A stretch of 64,000 bases of DNA, from the NCBI RefSeq assembly GCF_910578445.1, contig NZ_CAJTQC010000008.1, positions 42,301 through 106,300 of the forward strand, in the 5' to 3' direction. Both the position numbers and the translations under genes were made by a program. The stretch's first letter is position 1. Every line of letters begins with the position of its first letter. The notes under the pieces were generated by a model. The model saw only the letters and a list, made by a program, of their open reading frames with translations. It was not told the origin of the DNA and did not search any database. Origin of the DNA: an uncultured Duncaniella sp. (GTDB lineage: Bacteria; Bacteroidota; Bacteroidia; Bacteroidales; Muribaculaceae). Shown here piece after piece: positions 17,702-24,899 of the stretch.

Positions 17702-18388
17702 TTATTTCTTTTCGGGGAGGAGCACACGGTCAATCATGCCATATTCCTTGGCTTCGTCTGCTGTCATCCAGTAGTCGCGGTCAGCGTCGGCTTCGATGCG
17801 TTCGAGCGACATACCCGAGTGGTCGGCTATGATTTTGTAAAGTTCAGCCTTGTATTTTAGGATTTCGCGTGCTGTGATTTCGATGTCCGATGCCTGGCCT
17901 TGTACGCCTCCGAGCGGCTGGTGGATCATTACGCGTGAATGGGGGAGAGCCATGCGCTTGCCTTGAGCGCCTGCCACGAGAAGTACGGCTGCCATTGAGG
18001 CCGCCATGCCGATACAGATGGTCGACACGTCGCTCTTGATATGCTGCATGGTGTCATAGAGACCAAGACCTGCGATGACGGAGCCACCGGGCGAATTGAG
18101 GTAGATCGAGATGTCTTTGCCCGGGTCTACGGAGTCGAGGTAGAGCAGCTGGCCTTGTACGACTGTGGCGGTGTAGTCGTTGACATCTGTGCTCAGGAAG
18201 ATGATGCGGTCCATCATCAGGCGGGAGAACACATCCATCTGTGCGACGTTAAGCTGGCGCTCTTCGATGATTGTAGGAGAGATGTATGAGGATGTTATCT
18301 GTTGAGCCGAAGATGCGGCATATTGGTCGAGTGCGAGCCCGTTCATTCCGAGATGGTGCACTGCGAAATTTCTAAAATCTTTATTCAT
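17702..18388 (-). CDS. clpP: ATP-dependent Clp protease proteolytic subunit
   Basis: 228 residues, with about 30 more at the N-terminus than mature E. coli ClpP, consistent with a propeptide. The catalytic triad is visible as Ser131 (GMAASMAA), His156 (MIHQP) and Asp205 (DRDYWM). ClpP forms the tetradecameric chamber for ClpX- and ClpA/C-mediated proteolysis. First gene of a clpP-clpX-recQ run; trigger factor (tig), which often precedes clpP in Bacteroidales, is not next to it here. Confidence 0.98.
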   Translation of the reverse strand: MNKDFRNFAVHHLGMNGLALDQYAASSAQQITSSYISPTIIEERQLNVAQMDVFSRLMMDRIIFLSTDVNDYTATVVQGQLLYLDSVDPGKDISIYLNSPGGSVIAGLGLYDTMQHIKSDVSTICIGMAASMAAVLLVAGAQGKRMALPHSRVMIHQPLGGVQGQASDIEITAREILKYKAELYKIIADHSGMSLERIEADADRDYWMTADEAKEYGMIDRVLLPEKK

Positions 18389-18477
18389 AGATGTGTAACT
18401 TGTTTTCGCTGTTTTTGTAATGTAAAGTTACAAAAAAAATCTCTTTCGGTCAAAAAAATATTTCTAAAATGTCCTAT

Positions 18478-19011
18478 CTAAAACGAAGATAGGTGCTCGA
18501 AGAAATGCCAGATGGCTATTCCGCCTGATACAGATACGTTGAGCGAGTGTTTTGTGCCTCTCTGGGGGATTTCAAGACAGATGTCGCATTGGTTGACCAC
18601 ATTTTGTGCGACACCCTCGACTTCATGGCCGAGTATCATTGCGTAGCGTCGTCCGCGTTGAGGCGAAAATTCCTGTAGCTCGATGCTGCCCTTTACTTGC
18701 TCGAGGCAGCATAGCGTATAGCCGTCGCGCTGAAGCTCGGCGATGCACTCTTCGGTGGTGGCGAAATATTTCCATGCCACCGAGTCTTCTGCGCCAAGCG
18801 CTGTCTTGTGGATTTCAGGCGATGGAGGGCAGGCGCTGATGCCGCACAGCATGATGCGCTCGACTGCAAATGCGTCACACGTGCGGAAGATAGCTCCGAT
18901 GTTGTTAAGGCTGCGCACGTTGTCGAGGACTACTGTCAGCGACATTTTTGGCTGCCGTTTGAAGTGCTCGATGTCTGCGCGGTGAAGGTCGCGGATAGTC
19001 TTCTTTTCCAT
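18478..19011 (-). CDS. SpoU/TrmH family RNA 2'-O-methyltransferase
   Basis: 177 residues from the ATG at 19011 (MEKKTIRDLHRADIEHFK); an ATG at 19029 would add six. SPOUT knot motifs: motif 1 NVRSLNNIGAIFRTCDAF, motif 2 ILGHEVEGV and motif 3 SLNVSVSGGIAIWHF. The protein lacks the extra N-terminal substrate-binding domain of RlmB, so the substrate (tRNA position 18-like or rRNA) cannot be named. These enzymes are cytoplasmic SAM-dependent dimers. The gene stands between rpmA and clpP on the same strand, separated from rpmA by a strong terminator. Confidence 0.88.
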   Translation of the reverse strand: MEKKTIRDLHRADIEHFKRQPKMSLTVVLDNVRSLNNIGAIFRTCDAFAVERIMLCGISACPPSPEIHKTALGAEDSVAWKYFATTEECIAELQRDGYTLCCLEQVKGSIELQEFSPQRGRRYAMILGHEVEGVAQNVVNQCDICLEIPQRGTKHSLNVSVSGGIAIWHFFEHLSSF

Positions 19012-19103
19012 AATGGGGTCTTTATACAAGCGGTATTGTCGGGGCGAAGAGGCTTCGAGGCCTTATGTGGCGACTCCCTGCCAACAAAGTTAACAATTTT
19101 TTT

Positions 19104-19157
19104 TGAAAAAATGCTCTGCAGGGGAGCAAACTTTGTTGAGTTTGCTCCCCTGCAGAG
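19104..19157 (-). terminator. Strong terminator after rplU-rpmA
   Basis: 18-bp perfect stem (19114-19131 with 19140-19157). On the minus strand it continues into CATTTTTTC. It separates the ribosomal protein operon from the methyltransferase gene. Confidence 0.9.
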
Positions 19158-19191
19158 TGATAGTGTTCCGAATTGAAGTGGAAGTTGTCGT

Positions 19192-19452
19192 TTACGCTTC
19201 AGCCGGTTTTACGTTAATGAACTTGCGGCCTTCCTTGCCTTCAGTGAAGACAACCACACCGTCGATGAGTGCGAAGAGGGTGTGATCCTTGCCCATGCCT
19301 ACGTTGAGACCGGGGTGATGCACTGTTCCGCGCTGACGCTTGATGATGTTACCTGCCTTGCAGTACTGGCCACCGAAAATCTTTACACCGAGTCGTTTGC
19401 TTTCTGACTCACGGCCGTTCTTAGAACTACCAACACCTTTTTTATGTGCCAT
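19192..19452 (-). CDS. rpmA: 50S ribosomal protein L27
   Basis: 86 residues, the standard size. Starts MAHKKGVGSSKNGRESESKRLGVK, the conserved N-terminus that reaches the peptidyl transferase centre; ends with a basic/acidic tail. There is no Firmicutes-type N-terminal extension. Follows rplU by 23 bases in the usual L21-L27 operon and is followed by a strong terminator. Confidence 0.98.
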   Translation of the reverse strand: MAHKKGVGSSKNGRESESKRLGVKIFGGQYCKAGNIIKRQRGTVHHPGLNVGMGKDHTLFALIDGVVVFTEGKEGRKFINVKPAEA

Positions 19453-19475
19453 TTCTTTTTAGGATTTTAGTGGGG

Positions 19476-19796
19476 TTAAGCTACAACTTCTTTAATTAAC
19501 ACTTTGGTGAAGTACTGACGGTGGCCGTTTTTGCGACGATAGCCTTTGCGGCGTTTCTTCTTGAAAACGATAACCTTCTCGCCTTTTACAAGGGGAGTGA
19601 GGACTTCACATACAACCTTTGCGCCTTCCACTGTGGGAGCGCCAACTTTAACTGTTTCGTCGGCCTGAGCGAGGAGCACGCGGTCGAATTCGACCTTGTC
19701 ACCTTCTTTAACAGCTTCGCCGAGATAGTGAACATACAGGAACTTTTCAGGCTCTGCCTTGAACTGCTGTCCCTGAATTTCTACGATAGCGTACAT
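19476..19796 (-). CDS. rplU: 50S ribosomal protein L21
   Basis: 106 residues. Starts MYAIVEIQGQQFKAEPEKFLYV and has the C-terminal basic signature KKRRKGYRRKNGHRQ that binds 23S rRNA. First gene of the rplU-rpmA operon, with a well-matched promoter about 100 bases upstream. The GC-rich leader between them could fold (CGGGC near 19870 with GCCCG near 19830), as expected for an autoregulatory site, but no known L21 leader is identified. Confidence 0.98.
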   Translation of the reverse strand: MYAIVEIQGQQFKAEPEKFLYVHYLGEAVKEGDKVEFDRVLLAQADETVKVGAPTVEGAKVVCEVLTPLVKGEKVIVFKKKRRKGYRRKNGHRQYFTKVLIKEVVA

Positions 19797-19893
19797 TTGT
19801 TATTAATTGGTTTTCAGGTTATTCCGTCGGGCGAGCGCATTTCGCTGGGCGTTTGCGGCTTCTTTTAAGAGCCCGATACGGCTAAATCGGTTG

Positions 19894-19925
19894 CAAAGGT
19901 ATGAAAAATCGCCTGATTACGCAAA
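19894..19925 (-). promoter_or_regulatory. Promoter of rplU-rpmA
   Basis: On the minus strand TTTG (19922-19925), 20-base spacer, TACCTTTG (19894-19901): a full match to the Bacteroidota primary promoter. Confidence 0.85.
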
Positions 19926-20044
19926 GAAAAAGTAGATATATTTTAGGATTGATTCCATTTTTTTGTGTTTGGAGTCGAATTGTGGGCGCTGTCGTGTGTC
20001 GTCCGTTTGTGTTTTGTCCGGTGGGTGATTATAGAAATAAAAAA

Positions 20045-20074
20045 AAGATGAGATTCGCGAAGGAATCTCATCTT
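20045..20074 (-). terminator. Terminator of tRNA-Pro copy 1
   Basis: 12-bp stem (20045-20056 with 20063-20074), 6-base loop and, on the minus strand, a run of T (plus-strand A-run from 20039). Confidence 0.9.
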
Positions 20075-20086
20075 GCATTTCTTAAG

Positions 20087-20160
20087 TCGGGGTGACTAGA
20101 CTCGAACTAGCGACCTCACGCCCCCCAGACGCGTACTCTAACCAACTGAGCTACACCCCG
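20087..20160 (-). tRNA. tRNA-Pro (anticodon GGG), copy 1
   Basis: 74-base cloverleaf on the minus strand: acceptor CGGGGTG/CACCCCG, D-arm GCTC...GAGT, anticodon loop CTGGGGG giving anticodon GGG, T-loop TTCGAGT, discriminator A. CCA is not encoded. The anticodon stem contains two G-U pairs. Reads proline codons CCC and CCU. Confidence 0.95.
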
Positions 20161-20199
20161 ATTAGGAAACAAATGGTGCTTTGTTTTTCAAAAGCGATG

Positions 20200-20230
20200 C
20201 AAAGGTAGGAACTTTTTCTGAAACTACCAA
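20200..20230 (-). promoter_or_regulatory. Promoter of tRNA-Pro copy 1
   Basis: Minus strand TTGG (20227-20230), 19-base spacer, TACCTTTG (20200-20207). The -33 box is a variant and lies outside the duplicated block. Confidence 0.65.
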
Positions 20231-20310
20231 GAAAAATCGAGAAAAAATTATGCGACTCTGAAAAATGAGGGCGAGGAAGTGGGGATTTGTCGTTTTGCGG
20301 AAATAAAAAA

Positions 20311-20340
20311 AAGATGAGATTCGCGAAGGAATCTCATCTT
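20311..20340 (-). terminator. Terminator of tRNA-Pro copy 2
   Basis: Same 12-bp stem and T-run as copy 1, shifted by 266 bases. Confidence 0.9.
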
Positions 20341-20352
20341 GCATTTCTTAAG

Positions 20353-20426
20353 TCGGGGTGACTAGACTCGAACTAGCGACCTCACGCCCCCCAGACGCGT
20401 ACTCTAACCAACTGAGCTACACCCCG
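20353..20426 (-). tRNA. tRNA-Pro (anticodon GGG), copy 2
   Basis: Identical over its 74 bases to the gene at 20087-20160, same strand, same GGG anticodon. Confidence 0.95.
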
Positions 20427-20465
20427 ATTAGGAAATAAATGATGCTTTGTTTTTCAAAAGCGATG

Positions 20466-20497
20466 CAAAGGTAGGAACTTTTGATTTACCATCCAAA
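20466..20497 (-). promoter_or_regulatory. Promoter of tRNA-Pro copy 2
   Basis: Minus strand TTTG (20494-20497), 20-base spacer, TACCTTTG (20466-20473): full consensus, with the -33 box outside the duplicated block. Confidence 0.8.
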
Positions 20498-20597
20498 TCT
20501 TATGGCTAAAATTAACTCATTTTAATTAAAATAGTATAAATGCAGAGCTGAATGTTAAATTAATTTGCAATTGACATCGCGTTGAACCGTAATGAGG

Positions 20598-21722
20598 CTA
20601 CTGCGATTCTTGTTTTTTGGCAATTTGCCGACGATGAGTCTTCTTCTCATAAGGCCTGATAAAATATTCTTCATAATAGGCGAGGAGGAGTGTGGTGAGC
20701 GGGATGGCAATTATAAGTCCGATCATGCCGAGCAGTGTCCCCCATACGGAAAGCGACAGGAAGATAAGTGCAGGATTAAGGCTCATTGCCTTTCCGATTA
20801 TTTTTGGGGTAAGCACGAGGTCCTGTATCACTTGCACTATACAATATACAGCTATCATTTTCCAGAACAGTGTCCAGAAGCTTATATCTCCTCCGACTGA
20901 CACCACTATACATATTATAGTAGCCGGAATCAAGGATATGAGCTGAAGATATGGAACCATGTTCAGCAATCCTATAAACATTCCGAGTACTATGGCCATA
21001 GGTAGGCCGATGATCAGAAAGCCTATGCTGAACAGTATGCCTACGATGAATGCCACGAGGGCTTGCCCGCGGAAATATTGATTCATGGAATGTTTGACAT
21101 CGCGCCCGATTTTAAAAACGACCCTGCGGTATTTCGGCATCACCATGCGTTGGAATCCTCTTGAGATCTTGTCGTAGTCAATCATTATGAACACTATGTA
21201 TAGCAGCACTATCACCCAGCTGAACATGCTCATCACGAGCGAAATAGAACCGGTGATTACATGCCATGACGCTGAGAGCCCTTCTTCAAACATTTTCATC
21301 CATTCTTCGTGGGAGAGCTTGCGCGCGATAAATTCGAAATCCACATTGTTGCGGAGAAATTCGTGCAGGCTTTCCGGGATGAATGGTATTTTGATTTCGT
21401 TTTGGGTATAGCTTTTCAGAAGTGTGGCCATCTGGGAGGACTCTCTGATGATCATCGGGACTATGAAGTAGAGAATGACGAGCAGAAAAAAAGTCATCTC
21501 GAACAGTGTCACAAGCGATGCGATGACACGGCCTTTAAGATTGAGCAACTGGCGGTTGAACTGGACAAACGGCTCGAAAAGGTAGGCAATCAGACATCCT
21601 ACGCAGAATGGCAGCAGGACGCCTTTGAGAATGCTGATGAGCCATATTGCTCCAACAAACAACACGCAGTTTATGACGAGCCTTACGGTTCGGTCAAGGT
21701 CGTAACGTTGACGGACAAGCAT
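20598..21722 (-). CDS. AI-2E (PerM/TqsA) family transporter
   Basis: 374 residues with about eight hydrophobic helices and the large loop between helices 3 and 4 typical of the family. The conserved C-terminal half (FLIIGLPMAIVLGMFIGLLNMVPYL, VLTPKIIGKAMSLNPALIFLSL, GMIGLIIAIPLTTLL) is diagnostic. Members include the AI-2 exporter TqsA and Na+/H+ antiporters; substrate here is unknown. Inner membrane. Divergent from the MFS transporter gene. Confidence 0.88.
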   Translation of the reverse strand: MLVRQRYDLDRTVRLVINCVLFVGAIWLISILKGVLLPFCVGCLIAYLFEPFVQFNRQLLNLKGRVIASLVTLFEMTFFLLVILYFIVPMIIRESSQMATLLKSYTQNEIKIPFIPESLHEFLRNNVDFEFIARKLSHEEWMKMFEEGLSASWHVITGSISLVMSMFSWVIVLLYIVFIMIDYDKISRGFQRMVMPKYRRVVFKIGRDVKHSMNQYFRGQALVAFIVGILFSIGFLIIGLPMAIVLGMFIGLLNMVPYLQLISLIPATIICIVVSVGGDISFWTLFWKMIAVYCIVQVIQDLVLTPKIIGKAMSLNPALIFLSLSVWGTLLGMIGLIIAIPLTTLLLAYYEEYFIRPYEKKTHRRQIAKKQESQ

Positions 21723-21849
21723 GATTATTATATTTATTATATGTATAATTTGGCCACGAAATTACTCAATATATTCCAAAATTTCATTATTTATATTAAT
21801 TTTGTCAACCGTTTATCATCCATGATAAATTTTTAATAACCCTATATAA

Positions 21850-23295
21850 ATGGAAAAAGTAAATCAATCAATCGTTGAGTCAGGCCGTCGGTTGCTTTCT
21901 GACAAGGCTTGGGCTCGATGGACAGCGTTGGCGCTGGTAGCGTCGATGATGCTGTTTGCCTACATGTTTGTCGACGTTATGTCGCCATTACAGTCATTAA
22001 TCCAGACACAGCGCGGATGGTCGCCTGATGCTTTTGGCTACTACGCCGGAGCGGAATACATATTAAATGTGTTCGGATTCCTGATACTCGCAGGTATAAT
22101 CCTTGACAAAATGGGTGTGCGCTTCACCGGCACTCTTTCGGCTTCGCTCATGGTGGTCGGCGCGCTCATCAAGCTCTATGCTATCAGCGACGCTTTTCAG
22201 GGAACCGGGCTTGAGATATGGCTCAATTCATGGTGGACGGCAATGCCCGGCAGTGCGAAGCTTGCGGCTCTTGGCTTCATGATTTTCGGCTGCGGTTGCG
22301 AAATGGCCGGTATCACAGTCTCCAAAGCGCTTGCCAAATGGTTTGAGGGCAAGGAAATGGCTCTCGCAATGGGCCTTGAGATGGCCATAGCGCGTATCGG
22401 TGTGTTCTTCATCTTCACCATTTCACCCCGTCTGGCCGACAGCGTGATTCCCGCGTCAGTAGTAGTCCCTGTGGCTTTCTGTTCGGCGCTTCTCTGCATC
22501 GGTCTGCTGAGCTTTATCGTCTTTACTTTCATGGATGCCAAGCTTGACCGCGAGATGGGAGCCAACAAGGTGGCCGAGGCTGAGTCTGACGAAGAATTCA
22601 AGCTTTCGGATGTCGGTGCGATTTTCGGCAGCAAGCTTTTCTGGATTATCGCCCTGCTCTGTGTGCTTTATTATTCAGCCATCTTCCCCTTCCAGCGCTA
22701 TGCCGCCAACATGCTTCAGTGTAATCTCGGCATTTCCGAGACTCAGGCTTCCGACATCTTCCGCTGGTTTCCTGTCGGTGCTGCCTGTCTCACTCCTTTC
22801 CTCGGCTATTTCCTTGACCGCAAGGGCAAGGGTGCAAGCATGCTGATTCTCGGTGCTATCCTTATGATTGTCTGTCATCTTACGTTTGCATTTGTAGTCC
22901 CGTCGACCAAGAGCGAGCTCATCACTTATTCTGCCATCGTCGTGCTTGGCGTTTCGTTTTCGCTTGTGCCTGCGGCTCTCTGGCCTTCAGTTCCCAAAAT
23001 CATGGATAAACGTTTCCTCGGTAGTGCTTATTCGCTGATTTTCTGGGTGCAGAATATTGGTCTGGCGTTCGTTCCCATTATGATTGGTAAAGTTATCACT
23101 TGGTCTAATCCCGGAGTGACCGACCCGATGCAGTATGACTACACTATTCCTATGTGTTGTTTTGCCTCTCTTGGTGTGCTTGCACTGATATTCGGCATTA
23201 TCCTCAAGGCGATGAACGCAGTCCATCACTATGGTCTTGAAGACCCCAACATAAAAGAAGATTTTGAAGACGTCCGTATCGACGGTGAAGCGTAA
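21850..23295 (+). CDS. Major facilitator superfamily transporter
   Basis: 481 residues, about 12 membrane helices. Helices 1-2 (ALVASMMLFAYMFVDVMSPL, AEYILNVFGFLILAGIILDKMGVRF) include the MFS loop motif LDKMGVRFTG, repeated in the second half as FLDRKGKGASM. A central cytoplasmic loop (DAKLDREMGANKVAEAESDEE) divides two six-helix bundles. The substrate is not predictable. A -7 box TAATTTTG (21797-21804) lies 45 bases before the ATG and a strong terminator follows. Divergent from the AI-2E-like gene. Confidence 0.88.
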   Translation: MEKVNQSIVESGRRLLSDKAWARWTALALVASMMLFAYMFVDVMSPLQSLIQTQRGWSPDAFGYYAGAEYILNVFGFLILAGIILDKMGVRFTGTLSASLMVVGALIKLYAISDAFQGTGLEIWLNSWWTAMPGSAKLAALGFMIFGCGCEMAGITVSKALAKWFEGKEMALAMGLEMAIARIGVFFIFTISPRLADSVIPASVVVPVAFCSALLCIGLLSFIVFTFMDAKLDREMGANKVAEAESDEEFKLSDVGAIFGSKLFWIIALLCVLYYSAIFPFQRYAANMLQCNLGISETQASDIFRWFPVGAACLTPFLGYFLDRKGKGASMLILGAILMIVCHLTFAFVVPSTKSELITYSAIVVLGVSFSLVPAALWPSVPKIMDKRFLGSAYSLIFWVQNIGLAFVPIMIGKVITWSNPGVTDPMQYDYTIPMCCFASLGVLALIFGIILKAMNAVHHYGLEDPNIKEDFEDVRIDGEA

Positions 23296-23321
23296 ATTCT
23301 TTCGTATAAAACACTAAAAGA

Positions 23322-23371
23322 CAATCTCCCGGAAAATTATTTCAGAATTTTCCGGGAGATTGCTTTTTTTT
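23322..23371 (+). terminator. Terminator after the MFS gene
   Basis: 17-bp perfect stem (23322-23338 with 23346-23362) followed by CTTTTTTTT. The complementary strand may also stop rodA transcription. Confidence 0.92.
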
Positions 23372-23386
23372 ATGCTGTAGGCGAGG

Positions 23387-24847
23387 TCAGAATGACCGTT
23401 CGCGTCGTGATGCGTCTATTCTCAGAAGTATAAACAAAAGGAATGTGAAGCCCCACAGGGACGAACCTCCATAGCTGAAGAAGGGTAGAGGGATACCGAT
23501 TACAGGGCATAATCCGATGACCATGCCTATGTTGATGGCGATATGGAATATCAGGTAACTTGCCACACAATATGCGTAGACTCGTCCGAACACGTTGGGC
23601 TGGCGCTCCGCTATATGGATGATTCTCAATATAAGTATCAGGAACAGCAACAACACGCCGGCAGAACCGATAAAGCCTTCTTCCTCACCGACGGTGCAGA
23701 AGATGAAGTCGGTATGCTGTTCGGGTACATATTTGAGTTTCGTCTGTGTCCCGTTAAGGAATCCTTTCCCGAACAAGCCTCCTGAGCCGATGGCTATTTT
23801 TGACTGGTTTACATTGTAGCCTGCGCCTCTGAGGTCTTCTTCCATGCCAAGTGCGACCTTGATGCGCATCTGTTGGTGGGGTTGGAGTATGGACGTAAAC
23901 GCATAATTGACTGAAAACAGAAATATGACTGAAACCATGGCGGCACTCACTGTTATTATGAGTTTCCTTGCCTTGGTCTTGAACATCAATAAGACGCAAT
24001 AGGCAAGAGCGGCCATGATGACTGTTATGAAGAATATCATGCCGGGCACGGGGACTCCGATGATTTCAAGGGCTGTGACAATCGCACCTGTGCCGACAAA
24101 CCACAACAAGACATTGCGGGCCGCTTCGAATTCCTTGCAATATATCGCAAGCATGGCCACGATAAGCACCATTATCATAATGAATACCGCAGCCTGTCCT
24201 GCCGGTATTCCTAAAAGAAGTGTCCCGGTGAATTTGACGGCTACGACAAAAAATGTCACCGCACAGACCGCTGCAAGCAGAATCAATCCGCTCATGCCTT
24301 CACGATACAGGACAAAAAATAGCGACAGATAGACAAGGGCCGACCCTGTTTCTTTCTGCCCGAGAATCAGAATCACAGGCAGGAAAATAATCATCAGGGC
24401 AAGCATGTAGTTCTTCCGGGACGCGTTGAGCACGAAATTATAACTCGAAAACAGTTTTGCGAGGCAGAGTGCGGTGGCGAACTTTCCGAATTCCGCCGGC
24501 TGTAGGCTCATAGGCCCGATTACAAGCCAAGAGCGTGAACCTTTGATGTCCGGCGCTATAAATATGGTGACGAGCAGCAGTAGCAACAAGCCGCCATAGA
24601 TGACGTAGGCATAATTTTCATACACTCTGACATCTATGAGCAGCAGGACGAGGCCGAGGACAAGCGACAGTCCTATCCAACGGAACTGTTTGCCTGAAAA
24701 CTCGGTGAAACTTAACATGTTGGCATGGTCAAAGTCATAGCTTGCCGCATAGATGCTCACCATTCCGGCCATGACGAGTATGATATAGAGCACGACTGTG
24801 AACCAGTCGACATATCTGAATACAGAACCGCTGTTTTCTTGTTGCAC
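23387..24847 (-). CDS. rodA: Rod-shape SEDS peptidoglycan glycosyltransferase RodA
   Basis: 486 residues with ten or more membrane helices. SEDS motifs include QPAEFGKFATALCLAK and, near the C-terminus, GLCPVIGIPLPFFSYGGSSLWGF. The protein is longer than E. coli RodA (370) through an extra central hydrophobic region, which is usual in Bacteroidales. RodA polymerises glycan strands during elongation with its transpeptidase partner PBP2, encoded directly upstream. Last gene of the mreB-mreC-mreD-mrdA-rodA run. Confidence 0.95.
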   Translation of the reverse strand: MQQENSGSVFRYVDWFTVVLYIILVMAGMVSIYAASYDFDHANMLSFTEFSGKQFRWIGLSLVLGLVLLLIDVRVYENYAYVIYGGLLLLLLVTIFIAPDIKGSRSWLVIGPMSLQPAEFGKFATALCLAKLFSSYNFVLNASRKNYMLALMIIFLPVILILGQKETGSALVYLSLFFVLYREGMSGLILLAAVCAVTFFVVAVKFTGTLLLGIPAGQAAVFIMIMVLIVAMLAIYCKEFEAARNVLLWFVGTGAIVTALEIIGVPVPGMIFFITVIMAALAYCVLLMFKTKARKLIITVSAAMVSVIFLFSVNYAFTSILQPHQQMRIKVALGMEEDLRGAGYNVNQSKIAIGSGGLFGKGFLNGTQTKLKYVPEQHTDFIFCTVGEEEGFIGSAGVLLLFLILILRIIHIAERQPNVFGRVYAYCVASYLIFHIAINIGMVIGLCPVIGIPLPFFSYGGSSLWGFTFLLFILLRIDASRRERSF

Positions 24848-24899
24848 TTTCTTTAGCCTTTAAAAATTGGGGAAGATTCTGATTCGCAGAGGAGCATTC

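Larger units (their letters stand above)
20034..20216 (-). repeat. tRNA-Pro unit, copy 1 of a 183-bp direct repeat
   Basis: This block is repeated at 20300-20482 with two substitutions just upstream of the tRNA. Each copy holds a -7 box (TACCTTTG on the minus strand; 20200-20207 here), the tRNA gene and a terminator. The identity stops within about 10 bases upstream of the -7 box. Confidence 0.9.
20300..20482 (-). repeat. tRNA-Pro unit, copy 2 of a 183-bp direct repeat
   Basis: Near-identical to 20034-20216, offset by 266 bases. The spacer between the copies (20217-20299) has no counterpart beyond copy 2, so this is not a simple head-to-tail duplication of the whole period. Confidence 0.9.
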
